A stretch of DNA of 15,515 bases. Source: Burkholderiaceae bacterium (GTDB lineage: Bacteria; Pseudomonadota; Gammaproteobacteria; Burkholderiales; Burkholderiaceae_C). Location: contig JALRBF010000082.1 of assembly GCA_023262365.1 (NCBI GenBank), forward strand, positions 1 through 15,515, read 5' to 3'. A program made the position numbers and the translations under genes. The notes beneath the pieces were generated by a model that was not told the origin of the DNA, searched no databases, and was given only the letters and a program-made list of their open reading frames with translations. This document shows positions 6,926-14,602 of the stretch, piece by piece; within the stretch, counting starts at the first letter, position 1; the number at the start of each line of letters is the position of its first letter.

Positions 6926-7290
6926 TGCCCAGCCTCCATGCGAATGGCCACTTCGCAGTCGTCAAAAATCGCCAGCTTGGCAATGCGTACGCGCACGCCC
7001 ACCACGCCGGGCAATTGCAGCAGGCGCTGCGTGAGCTTGCCCAGCAACGACTCCAGCAGGTTGACGTGTTCGGCGGTGCAGGTGTCGATCACGATTTGCC
7101 TGACCTTACGGTAGTCCAGCACGTGGGTGATGTCGTCGTCTTGTGGCAGCAGCGGTTGGCGCCCCTGGTTGAGTTGCACGTCCACCTCAATGGGCTGGGG
7201 GTGGTCGCGTTCGTGCGGCAAGATGCCCAGGCTGGCGTGAAAGCGCAGGCCTTGGAGGGTGAGCGTTTGAAGGCCCGAGGGGTCGGTCAT
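6919..7290 (-). CDS. folB: Dihydroneopterin aldolase family protein (FolB-like)
   Basis: This 123-residue protein matches the FolB/FolX tunnelling fold. FolB cleaves 7,8-dihydroneopterin to 6-hydroxymethyl-7,8-dihydropterin in folate synthesis; FolX epimerises the triphosphate. Residues matching the aldolase active site are E27 (LPHERDHPQ), Y60 (HVLDYRKV) and K105 (RIAKLAIF). The substrate-binding pattern HVNLLESL (75-82) is also present. The loop after the lysine is shorter than usual, reading [14 protein letters not shown] without the common proline-rich insert. It overlaps the upstream reductase by ATGA and the downstream ttcA by 7 bases. FolB is my preferred call, but epimerase activity cannot be excluded. 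Confidence 0.82.
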   Translation of the reverse strand: MTDPSGLQTLTLQGLRFHASLGILPHERDHPQPIEVDVQLNQGRQPLLPQDDDITHVLDYRKVRQIVIDTCTAEHVNLLESLLGKLTQRLLQLPGVVGVRVRIAKLAIFDDCEVAIRMEAGQW

Positions 7291-8075
7291 GGTGACATCA
7301 AAGAAAAGTCCCGCGTCATTGGCACCAGGTGCTGGCCGCCGTCCACCAGCAGCGTGCTGCCGGTGATGGAGCCATTGTTTAGGGCAAAAGCCACGGTGTT
7401 GGCCACGTCGTCGGGGGTGGAGGATTGGCCCAGGGGCGAGAGCTGGTGCAGCTTGGCAAAGGCCTCGTCACTGAGCATGTGGCTGGTAAGCGTCAGCCCC
7501 GGCGCCACCCCCACCACCCGCAGGTGCGGCGCCAAGGCTTGTGCCCCCAGCGTGGTGGCGCAGGCCAAGGCGGCCTTGGACAGGGTGTAGCCAAAAAAAT
7601 CGGGGTTGGGGTTGTACAGCTTTTGGTCCAGCAGGTTAACCACCACGCCGCGATGTTGCCGCGCGCGGCAGTGCGCGGCCAGCGCTTGGGTGAGCAACGC
7701 TGGGGCCAGCGTGTTGACTTGCCAGTGCCGCTGCATCAACGCCACATCCATGGCCTCGGGTCGGTCGTGCACAAACAGCGAGGCGCTGTTGACCACGGCG
7801 TGCAGCGGCTGGGCGCAGACGCGCTGCATCAGCGCCTCGGCCTCTTGGGCCACGCCCAGGTCGGCGCACGCGCTGCTGTGCGTGCCTTCGGGGCCAAGCC
7901 GCTGGCACTCGGCCACGGTGGCTTGGGCCTCTTGGCTTGACTGGTGGTAATGCACCACCACCGACCAGCCGCCGCGCGCCAGCGTCAGCGCAATGTGGCG
8001 CCCCAGCCGCTTGGCCGCGCCGGTCACAAGCACACGCTTGGGTGCCTGGGCAGAGGGGTCGGGGCTGTGGGTCAT
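7287..8075 (-). CDS. Short-chain dehydrogenase, FolM/pteridine-reductase-like
   Basis: This is a 262-residue classical SDR. The cofactor motif TGAAKRLG (18-25) is the NADPH-type TGxxxRxG form found in PTR1 and FolM, not the usual TGxxxGxG. The structural motif NSAS is at 96-99. The active site reads D150, Y163 and K167, with the same spacing as the Asp-Tyr-Lys triad of pteridine reductase PTR1. It should therefore reduce a pterin such as dihydromonapterin or dihydrofolate. Pairing with FolB by a 4-base ATGA overlap strengthens the pterin assignment. It appears to be the first gene of the leftward run ending with the histidine phosphatase. No strong Shine-Dalgarno site is visible. Only 33 bases separate it from the divergent methyltransferase gene. 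Confidence 0.85.
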   Translation of the reverse strand: MTHSPDPSAQAPKRVLVTGAAKRLGRHIALTLARGGWSVVVHYHQSSQEAQATVAECQRLGPEGTHSSACADLGVAQEAEALMQRVCAQPLHAVVNSASLFVHDRPEAMDVALMQRHWQVNTLAPALLTQALAAHCRARQHRGVVVNLLDQKLYNPNPDFFGYTLSKAALACATTLGAQALAPHLRVVGVAPGLTLTSHMLSDEAFAKLHQLSPLGQSSTPDDVANTVAFALNNGSITGSTLLVDGGQHLVPMTRDFSLMSP

Positions 8076-8108
8076 GGCAGCGGGGCAGGGTGGGGCAAGT
8101 GCGACACA

Positions 8109-9266
8109 ATGGGTGCCTTCATGGACGATTCAACCCCAAGTGTAGCGAGCGGCGGGCACGAGGTCTCGCCGGCGTGGCAGCGCCTGCTTCGCGCGCATGC
8201 CGACGGCGAGGGTTGGTTGCCGTTTGATGGCTTCATGGCGCAGGCCCTTTACGCGCCAGGCATGGGCTACTACAGCCGGGGCTTGCCGGTGCTGGGGCAA
8301 TCGGCTGGCGACGGCAGCGACTTCGTGACCGCGCCCGAACTTTCCCCCGCTTTTGCCATGACGCTGGCCCACCAAGTGGCGCAGTGGCTGCAGGCCACAG
8401 GGGTGCAGCGGGTGGTGGAGTTTGGCGCGGGTTCGGGGGCGCTGGCCGAGGGCTTATTGCGCGCGCTTGACCTACTTGACGTGGGCTTAGCCAGTGGCAA
8501 GCTGCAGCGCTACGAGGTGGTGGAGGTGTCGGCCTCGATGCGGCAACAACAACAGCGGCGCCTGGCCAAGTGGGGCCAAGCCGTGCAGTGGTTGGACGCC
8601 TGGCCGGCCACGCTGGAGGCGGTGGTGCTGGGCAACGAGGTGCTTGACGCCATGCCCGTGAAGCTGCTGCAACGCGTGGATGGGGTGTGGCACGAGTTGG
8701 GGGTGAGCTGCCGTGGCGCGGCTTTGGCATGGCAAACCCGACCGACCGAGCTGCGTCCCCCGGTGCCCGTGGCTGGGGCCCACGACTACCGCACCGAGCT
8801 GCCGCTGCAGGCCGTGGCGTGGACGCGCGAATTGGCGCAGCGGCTGCAACGCGGCGTGGCGTTGCTGGTGGATTATGGTTTTGCGCAGGCTGAGTTCTAT
8901 CACCCACAGCGCCACGGCGGCACCGTGATGTGCCACCGGGCCCACCGGGCTGATGATGACCCCTTGCGCGACGTGGGCAGCAAGGACATCACCGCGCACG
9001 TTGACTTCACTGCCGTGGCCCTGGCCGCGCAAGAGGCCGGCCAAGAGGTGGTGGGCTACACCAGTCAGGGCCGGTTTTTGCTCAACTGCGGGCTACTGGA
9101 CGTGGCGCAAACCCTGCCCTTGGCCCAGCGTGGGCGCGCCTTGGCCTTGGTGCACGAGCATGAAATGGGCGAACTGTTTAAGGTGCTGGCGTTTGCCCCG
9201 GCGGCGCATCAACTGGTGTGGCAAAGCATGGGCTTTGCCCAGGGTGACCGCAGCCACACCTTGTAA
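8109..9266 (+). CDS. SAM-dependent methyltransferase, MidA/NDUFAF7 family
   Basis: The 385-residue protein matches the MidA/NDUFAF7 (DUF185) methyltransferases. The SAM-binding motif is VVEFGAGSGALAEGLL (102-117). The family-specific NEVLDAMP lies at 176-183, and the typical YYSRG, GDFVTAPELS-like and HVDFTAVA segments are present. In mitochondria NDUFAF7 methylates an arginine of the 49-kDa complex I subunit. Bacterial homologues are widespread and their target is largely unproven. The start is uncertain: ATGs lie at 8109 and 8121, neither with a convincing Shine-Dalgarno site, and a longer frame runs back into the opposing reductase gene. It converges on cca with an 11-base gap. Confidence 0.88.
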   Translation: MGAFMDDSTPSVASGGHEVSPAWQRLLRAHADGEGWLPFDGFMAQALYAPGMGYYSRGLPVLGQSAGDGSDFVTAPELSPAFAMTLAHQVAQWLQATGVQRVVEFGAGSGALAEGLLRALDLLDVGLASGKLQRYEVVEVSASMRQQQQRRLAKWGQAVQWLDAWPATLEAVVLGNEVLDAMPVKLLQRVDGVWHELGVSCRGAALAWQTRPTELRPPVPVAGAHDYRTELPLQAVAWTRELAQRLQRGVALLVDYGFAQAEFYHPQRHGGTVMCHRAHRADDDPLRDVGSKDITAHVDFTAVALAAQEAGQEVVGYTSQGRFLLNCGLLDVAQTLPLAQRGRALALVHEHEMGELFKVLAFAPAAHQLVWQSMGFAQGDRSHTL

Positions 9267-9277
9267 GGCGGTCGCGC

Positions 9278-10411
9278 TTATGCTTGGCGCCAGCGGCGCA
9301 AGGCCTCAAGCCGGGCTTGCGCAATGCGCTGGGCCACGTTGCCCCCCGCTTTGGCCAGTGACTCGGCTGGTACCTTGGCCATGACCTGCGCGGCTTGGGT
9401 TAAAGCATACACGTCGGCCTCGGTGGCGTGGTGGCTGCAAGCCACGGCTTGCAACAGTTGCGCAAAGCGCTCGTGCCTGCGCCACGGGTCGCAGGCTTGC
9501 ACCCGCGACGCCAGCGCCTCGGGCGTGAGCGTGGCCCAAGCGGCCAAGGCGCTGCCTTGCGCGTGCAGCAGCGTGGCCAAATCGGCGCATGGGCGTGGCA
9601 CGCGCAGGCTGTGCTGCACGCGTTGCAGGGCCTCGGCGCTTAGCGGTTGGCACAGGCACGCCCAGCGCACCGCCAGCACGTGCCCGCGTTGCACGGCGCG
9701 CGCCAGCCCCGCGCTTGGCGGCAACACGCCCGGCAGCCACTGGGCCAGTGCACCGCAGGCGTGCAGCACCTGCAGCGCACGCTCGGGTGCTTGCGCTTGC
9801 AACGCGCCGGCTAACTCGGCCCACACCCGCTCGGCAACCAGGGCCTGCACCTCGCCGCGTTGCACCATGGCCTGCAGCCAGTCGGTGGTGGCCGGCGCCA
9901 CGGTAAATTGCGGCCAGCGTGCGGCAAAACGCGCCAGACGCAGCAGCCGCACCGGGTCTTCGCCAAACGCCTCGGTCACGTGGCGCAGCACCCCTTGGCG
10001 CAGATCCTGCAGGCCACCGTGCAGGTCCACCACCTCGTCTTCTTGCCACACCCAGTCGGCCGGCGGATGCAGCCCGTATGCGCGAGGCAACGGCACGGCC
10101 AACGCGTTGATGGTGAGATCGCGCCGGGCCAAGTCTTGCGCCAAGGTCACCTCGGGCGCGGCGTGAAAGGTAAAGCCCCGATAGCCCGCGGCCACCTTGC
10201 GCTCGGTGCGGGCCAGGGCAAACTCTTCGTGGCTTTGCGGATGCAAAAACACCGGAAAATCGCGCCCTACCGGCGCAAAGCCAGCGTCTACCATGGCTTG
10301 TGGGCTGGTGCCCACCACCAGCCAGTCGCGGTCGTGCGCGGCCGGTTGACCGCCGTGCCAGCGTGTAAGCAAGGTGTCGCGTACCGCGCCACCCACCAAA
10401 TAAACTTGCAT
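9278..10411 (-). CDS. cca: CCA-adding tRNA nucleotidyltransferase (class II), HD motif lost
   Basis: The 377-residue protein starts MQVYLVGGAVRDTLL. It carries the class II nucleotidyltransferase features: DRD with metal-binding D27 and D29, RRDLTINALA (97-106), and GEDPVRLLRLARFAAR (150-165). It adds or repairs the CCA end of tRNA. In E. coli Cca a C-terminal HD phosphohydrolase domain follows. Here the equivalent of its LCHDLGKG reads LCQPLSAEA (253-261), and the segment after it is shortened, so the HD activity should be absent. The later LRVP and DPWRR stretches still align with E. coli Cca, indicating decay rather than a different domain. It lies 32 bases downstream of the NDUFA9-like gene on the same strand. 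Confidence 0.92.
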   Translation of the reverse strand: MQVYLVGGAVRDTLLTRWHGGQPAAHDRDWLVVGTSPQAMVDAGFAPVGRDFPVFLHPQSHEEFALARTERKVAAGYRGFTFHAAPEVTLAQDLARRDLTINALAVPLPRAYGLHPPADWVWQEDEVVDLHGGLQDLRQGVLRHVTEAFGEDPVRLLRLARFAARWPQFTVAPATTDWLQAMVQRGEVQALVAERVWAELAGALQAQAPERALQVLHACGALAQWLPGVLPPSAGLARAVQRGHVLAVRWACLCQPLSAEALQRVQHSLRVPRPCADLATLLHAQGSALAAWATLTPEALASRVQACDPWRRHERFAQLLQAVACSHHATEADVYALTQAAQVMAKVPAESLAKAGGNVAQRIAQARLEALRRWRQA

Positions 10412-10443
10412 GGCGCCAGTGTAGTGGCGCAAATGTCGCCGTG

Positions 10444-11355
10444 TCAGCGGCGCAGCAGCGTCTGGGCCATGGCTCGCACACTGGCTGGGCGAATGCCCAA
10501 GGCGGACAAATCGGGGTGAGCGGCTTGCGCCTCGCGCACGTTGTCGCGGGCCAGCGAGCGCACGTTGTCGTGGCTGATGAGCGGCGGCCCGGGCAGCGGC
10601 GCCAACAGCGCCGCTTGCACGTGGCCAAACCAGCGCGGCAAGGCCCACACCGGGCGCGCGTGGCCGCTGGCGCGACCCGCCAAGCGCGCCAGCTGCGCCA
10701 GCGTGAGCACGTCCGGGCCCACGGCGTCAAGCAGCGCCGGTGGCTGGGGATGCTGCAGCAGCCGCACAATGGCCGTGGCCACGTCTTGCACCCACACCGG
10801 CTGAAAGCGCGTGTTGCCCCCAGCCAATGGCAGCAGGGGCAGCAGGCGTTGCAGCGCAGCGAATTGGTTAAGCAAGGCGTCGTCGGCGCCAAAAATGACA
10901 CTGGGGCGCAACACCGACGGGTGCCACGAGCCACCAGCGGCGGCCTGCAGCGCGGCCTCACCCGCGGCTTTGCTGCGTTGGTAGTTGGAGGGGCCCTGCG
11001 CGTCGGCCCCCAGTGCGCTGACGTGCACCACACGGCGTACCCCCGCGGCGCTACAGGCCTGCGCCAAGCGCTGCGGCAGCGTGGCGTGCGCTTGGGTAAA
11101 GGCCGCGCGACTGCCGTGCAAAATCGCCACCAAATTCACCACGGCGTCGTGCCCAGGCACCAAGCGGGCCAGCGCGTCGGGTTGGTGCACGTTGGCCACC
11201 CGCGCGGTCACCAGCGGCAGGTGCGCCAACCGTCGCGCCGTGCTGGGGTGCCGGGTGGCTACCGTAGTCGCCACACCCTTGCGCTGTAAGGCCTCACACA
11301 GATGCCGCCCCACAAAGCCGGTGCCACCCAAAACCAAAACGCGAGCAATCGTCAT
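10444..11355 (-). CDS. Complex I NDUFA9-like NAD(P)-binding protein (atypical SDR)
   Basis: The 303-residue protein has an N-terminal Rossmann motif VLGGTGFVGRHL (8-19) and SDR-type active-site residues S113 (HVSALGA) and Y125/K129 (NYQRSK). It resembles atypical SDRs related to the 39-kDa NDUFA9 subunit of mitochondrial complex I. These are common in proteobacteria as soluble NAD(P)H-binding proteins with no settled function. I start at 11355 (MTIARVLVLG). An ATG nine bases upstream at 11364 is equally possible and has a slightly better purine-rich leader. It is followed by cca, probably in one transcript. The proximity of the NDUFAF7-like gene is notable. Confidence 0.87.
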   Translation of the reverse strand: MTIARVLVLGGTGFVGRHLCEALQRKGVATTVATRHPSTARRLAHLPLVTARVANVHQPDALARLVPGHDAVVNLVAILHGSRAAFTQAHATLPQRLAQACSAAGVRRVVHVSALGADAQGPSNYQRSKAAGEAALQAAAGGSWHPSVLRPSVIFGADDALLNQFAALQRLLPLLPLAGGNTRFQPVWVQDVATAIVRLLQHPQPPALLDAVGPDVLTLAQLARLAGRASGHARPVWALPRWFGHVQAALLAPLPGPPLISHDNVRSLARDNVREAQAAHPDLSALGIRPASVRAMAQTLLRR

Positions 11356-11431
11356 GGCCGTCATTATCTCAACAAGCGCCGGCGCCCATGACCGTACCAA
11401 GCCCGAGACGTTTTGCCCTAGACTCGGCCCC

Positions 11432-12067
11432 ATGGAGGACACCACCTCATCCACCCCACCCGGGCCTGCGCCGGCGCAGCGGCGCGCCTTGCGCGAGCAG
11501 TTGCTGGCGCTGCGCCAAGCCATGCCCAACCGCGCCGAGGCGGACTTGGCGTTGCAGCGCGTGATTCGGGTGTGGCTGGTGGGCCGGGCCGATCAAGCGA
11601 TTGGGGCGTACTGGCCCATTAAGGGCGAGTTTGACTGCTTGCCGGCCTTGTTTCGCTGGCAAGAGGCCGGGCGCGAGGCCGACGCCATTGGGGCCTTTCA
11701 ACACCGGCGCATCGGCCTGCCAGTGGTCAACAAAATCGACCGCACCCTAACCTTTCACGCCTGGTACCCCGGCTGCCCCATGCAAGAAGACGCCTACGGC
11801 ATTCCCAAGCCCAAAGACACCGAGATCATCCAACCCACGCTGTTGTTTGTACCCTGCGTGGGCTACTCGGTGGGGGGCTACCGGCTGGGCTACGGCGGCG
11901 GCTTTTACGACCGCACGTTGGCCAGCCTGTCGCCGCGGCCGTTTACGGTGGGTTTGGGTTACGCCAGCGGTTTTGTGTCTGACTTTGAGCCCCAGCGGCA
12001 CGATGTGCCACTGGACACCATACTTAACGAAAACGGGGTGGTGTGGCCGCCCACCACGCCCTGGTAG
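11432..12067 (+). CDS. ygfA: 5-formyltetrahydrofolate cyclo-ligase
   Basis: The 211-residue protein carries the family signature RLGYGGGFYDR at 151-161 and the substrate-side motif GAYWPIKGEFD (58-68). It uses ATP to convert 5-formyltetrahydrofolate to 5,10-methenyltetrahydrofolate, returning stored folate to one-carbon metabolism. The N-terminus (RRALREQLLALRQAM, 17-31) is the usual basic helix. The ATG at 11432 gives a normal length. A longer in-frame reading back to 10985 runs through the opposing NDUFA9-like gene and is rejected. No clear Shine-Dalgarno site is visible. The gap to the divergent gene is 76 bases, and the TetR gene follows 11 bases downstream. Confidence 0.93.
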   Translation: MEDTTSSTPPGPAPAQRRALREQLLALRQAMPNRAEADLALQRVIRVWLVGRADQAIGAYWPIKGEFDCLPALFRWQEAGREADAIGAFQHRRIGLPVVNKIDRTLTFHAWYPGCPMQEDAYGIPKPKDTEIIQPTLLFVPCVGYSVGGYRLGYGGGFYDRTLASLSPRPFTVGLGYASGFVSDFEPQRHDVPLDTILNENGVVWPPTTPW

Positions 12068-12078
12068 GGCCGGCTGCC

Positions 12079-12696
12079 ATGGCCCGTTCTCGCTCACCCA
12101 ACCACGAACTGCGACGCGACGCGATTTTGGAAGAAGCCGCGCGTTGCTTTGCGCGCCAAAGCTACCCTGCGGCCAGCATGAACGACATTGCCGCGGCCTG
12201 CGGCACCAGCAAAGCCCGGCTTTACCACTACTACGAGAGCAAAGAGGCCATGCTCTTCGACTTGCTGGAGCGCTACACCGAGCACTTGTTGGCCTTAATT
12301 GGAGAAACCGAAGCCGAGGCGCAGCGCCAAAACCTTGACGACTTGGCTGCCCTGCACCTGCTGGTGGAGCGGTTTTTGGTGACGTACGAAACCGCCATGA
12401 CGCGTCACGTGGCCTTGCTAAACGACACCAAGCACTTGGGCACAGCGCAGCGCGAGCTGATTGTGCGCCGCCAGCGCGACGTGGTGGCGGCCTTTACGCG
12501 GTTTTTGCGCCGCGCGTATCCGCAACGCGTCACCAGCCACAACCAACAAGCCGTCACCATGATGTTGTTTGGCATGATTAACTGGACGTTTACCTGGCTG
12601 CGCCCGGGCGGGCGCATCACCTACCGCGCGTTTGCCGCCGAAGTGGTGAGCATGCTGCAGCACGGTTTGGGTAACAACGGCACACCCGCTTCATAA
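12079..12696 (+). CDS. TetR/AcrR family transcriptional regulator
   Basis: This 205-residue protein has a typical TetR N-terminus: RRDAILEEAARCFARQSY, then the helix-turn-helix MNDIAAACGTSKARLYHYYESKEAMLFDLL (34-63). The C-terminal ligand-binding half (about 70-205) is not recognisable to a specific effector class. It starts at ATG 12079, 11 bases after the cyclo-ligase, and is followed after 37 bases by the MBL-fold gene, so it probably controls that gene and itself. I could not find a convincing palindromic operator in the short gaps on either side. Acyl-CoA or aromatic ligands are common for relatives, but none can be assigned here. Confidence 0.9.
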   Translation: MARSRSPNHELRRDAILEEAARCFARQSYPAASMNDIAAACGTSKARLYHYYESKEAMLFDLLERYTEHLLALIGETEAEAQRQNLDDLAALHLLVERFLVTYETAMTRHVALLNDTKHLGTAQRELIVRRQRDVVAAFTRFLRRAYPQRVTSHNQQAVTMMLFGMINWTFTWLRPGGRITYRAFAAEVVSMLQHGLGNNGTPAS

Positions 12697-12733
12697 TGCC
12701 AACACTGAATTTTGAACCATCAGGAGGAACCGC

Positions 12734-13723
12734 ATGAGCAAGGCATTTGCCAGTCAGGCCGACTTAGACGAAAAAACCATCACCTTTGAGCAACTCTCAC
12801 CGCACTGCTGGGCCTACACCGCCGAGGGCGACCCCAACAGCGGCGTGATTGTGGGCGAAGACGCCATCATGGTGTGCGACACCACCGCCACGCCGGCCAT
12901 GGCGCAAGACCTGATTGCCAAAATCCGCACCATCAGCAACAAGCCCATCAAATACGTGCTGCTGACCCACTACCACGCGGTGCGCGTGCTTGGCGCCAGC
13001 GCTTACTTGGCCGAAGGGGCCACCGAAATCATCGCCAGCCAAGGTACCCACGAGTTGATTGTTGAGCGTGGCGCACAAGACATGCAAAGCGAAATGGAGC
13101 GCTTTCCGCGCCTCTTTCGCGGTGCCGACAGCGTGCCCGGCCTGACTTGGCCCACGCTGGTTATTGGCGGGGGCAACCCCACCCAAGGCGAGGTGCCAGG
13201 GCGCATCACGCTTGATTTGGGCGGCGTGCACGTGCAGGTGTGGCACCCCGGCCCAGGGCACACCAAGGGTGACACCATTGCCTGGGTGGAGTCAGAAAAG
13301 GTGTTGTTTAGCGGCGACTTGGTGGAGTACGAAGCCGGCGTGTACACCGGTGACGCGCAGTTGGCCGAATGGCCCCAAACGCTCGAGGCGCTGCGTGCGC
13401 TGGGCGCCGAAGCCTTGGTGCCTGGGCGTGGCGAGGCCATGCGCGGACGCGACAACGTGAACCGAGCGCTCGATTACACCAAGCGCTGGGTGCAAACGCT
13501 GTACCAGTGCGGCCAAGAAGCGGTGGCCAAAGGGCTGGACCTCAAAGGTGCCATGGCGCACACGCGCCAGGCCATGGATCCGGTGTTTGGGCACGTGTTC
13601 ATTTACGAGCACTGCTTGCCGTTTGACGTCAGCCGTGCCTACGACGAGGCCAGCGGTATCAAGCACCCGCGCATTTGGACGGCGGCCCGCGACCAAGAAA
13701 TGTGGGCCTCGCTGCAAGCCTAG
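12734..13723 (+). CDS. Metallo-beta-lactamase-fold protein with incomplete metal motif
   Basis: This 329-residue cytoplasmic protein starts 6 bases after AGGAGG. The MBL fold is clear: VLLTHYHAVRVLGAS (75-89), GPGHTKGD (173-180), VLFSGDLVEYEAG (190-202) and LVPGRGEAM (228-236). The canonical HxHxDH reads H79-Y-H81-A-V83-R84, and the usual final PGH reads PGR (R232). The residues that normally hold metal 1 (H79, H81, H176, with D195) remain, while three ligands of metal 2 are replaced. It may bind one metal or have changed chemistry. The C-terminal part (about 245-329) is helical-looking and extends beyond the core. It is probably co-transcribed with the TetR gene. The substrate is unknown. 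Confidence 0.88.
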   Translation: MSKAFASQADLDEKTITFEQLSPHCWAYTAEGDPNSGVIVGEDAIMVCDTTATPAMAQDLIAKIRTISNKPIKYVLLTHYHAVRVLGASAYLAEGATEIIASQGTHELIVERGAQDMQSEMERFPRLFRGADSVPGLTWPTLVIGGGNPTQGEVPGRITLDLGGVHVQVWHPGPGHTKGDTIAWVESEKVLFSGDLVEYEAGVYTGDAQLAEWPQTLEALRALGAEALVPGRGEAMRGRDNVNRALDYTKRWVQTLYQCGQEAVAKGLDLKGAMAHTRQAMDPVFGHVFIYEHCLPFDVSRAYDEASGIKHPRIWTAARDQEMWASLQA

Positions 13724-13724
13724 C

Positions 13725-14594
13725 CTAGGGCGCGTGCAGGGCGCGGGCGTCTTCGGCAAAGCTCAGCAGTTTGTTTTTTAGATGCTCGCGCTGCGCGGCG
13801 CTGGCGCGCGCGTGCAGGCCAGCCCAGGTGTTGCAACTGCTTTGCTGCGCTTGTGGTGTCCAGGCAATGGCTTGTTCCCACCACGCACGCAGCGTGCGCT
13901 GTGCCTGCTCGGCGGGCACCGCGGGGTCGCGCACCGCCATGGCCACAGCCAAAAACGCCGACTGCTTGGCGCGCCGCTGCGCCGCCCACTCGGCAGCCTC
14001 ACCGGTTTGCGCGTCGGTTTGCTGCGCAATCCAGGCCTGTTGCGCCTCGTTTAGCTCACCGTACCACAGCTCGGCGCGCTCGGTGGTGGTCTCCATGCGC
14101 TGCTCGCGCCAGCGCTTGGGGTTGGTGAGGCCTTGTTCGTCTTCCCATTCGGCTTGACGCTGCGCCACCCGCTGGCGCAGCTGGCGCATTTGCTCGTTGC
14201 TTAGGCTGCGCAGCAGCGGCAGCGCCTCAGCCGCGGCGGCTTGCCCCCAGGCCAACGCACGCGGGCGCAGCGCCTCGGCCCGTTGGCACACCTTGGCCGA
14301 GTCGGCCTCGGCCGTGGCCAGTTCGGCTTGGCCGCGCAGCCAGGCCTCCCACTGGGGCAGTTCGGTTTGCCGGTGCCACGCCAGCAGCCGGGTAAGCGCC
14401 CCGTCCAGCGCCTGCTGCTGCTCGCTGCTGAGCGTGACGTAGCGCCCCACCCACCACGACGCCAGCGTGGGCGACTGGTTGTACGCCGTTTGCGCCAGGC
14501 TGCACGCGCCCAGCAGCGCACCCAGCGTAAGCGCGATAATGACGCCACGCCACCGTGCGGGCCTGCGCCCGACCTCTGCAACCTTATTTGTCAT
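13725..14594 (-). CDS. DUF6279-type lipoprotein
   Basis: The 289-residue protein has a basic N-terminus (RRPARWRG), a hydrophobic stretch VIIALTLGALL and a lipobox LGAC with C31, so it should be exported and lipid-anchored in the envelope. The mature part opens AQTAYNQSPTLASWWVGRYV. It is then rich in Gln, Glu, Ala and Trp with long predicted helices, and includes the LSSEQQQALDGALTRLLAWHRQTELP pattern I associate with DUF6279 proteins. Function is unknown. ATG 14594 gives the best signal peptide; a GTG at 14615 would add seven residues and overlap the glmU start. Its stop lies 1 base from the stop of the convergent MBL gene. Confidence 0.8.
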   Translation of the reverse strand: MTNKVAEVGRRPARWRGVIIALTLGALLGACSLAQTAYNQSPTLASWWVGRYVTLSSEQQQALDGALTRLLAWHRQTELPQWEAWLRGQAELATAEADSAKVCQRAEALRPRALAWGQAAAAEALPLLRSLSNEQMRQLRQRVAQRQAEWEDEQGLTNPKRWREQRMETTTERAELWYGELNEAQQAWIAQQTDAQTGEAAEWAAQRRAKQSAFLAVAMAVRDPAVPAEQAQRTLRAWWEQAIAWTPQAQQSSCNTWAGLHARASAAQREHLKNKLLSFAEDARALHAP

Positions 14595-14602
14595 CCGCCA
14601 TA

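Noticed and set aside
7944..8108. 55-codon N-terminal extension of the MidA-like methyltransferase
   Set aside because: It lies mostly opposite the start of the FolM-like reductase, is Arg/His/Gly-rich, and is absent from the family's usual N-terminus.
9306..11033. 575-codon leftward open frame across cca and the NDUFA9-like gene
   Set aside because: It overlaps two recognisable genes in another frame, crosses their boundary, and its product is Arg/Cys/Trp-rich with no motif.
11356..11431. Possible 6S RNA gene upstream of 5-formyltetrahydrofolate cyclo-ligase
   Set aside because: 6S RNA neighbours this gene in many gammaproteobacteria, but only 76 bases separate it from the divergent gene here, too short for a 6S RNA, and no such fold is visible.
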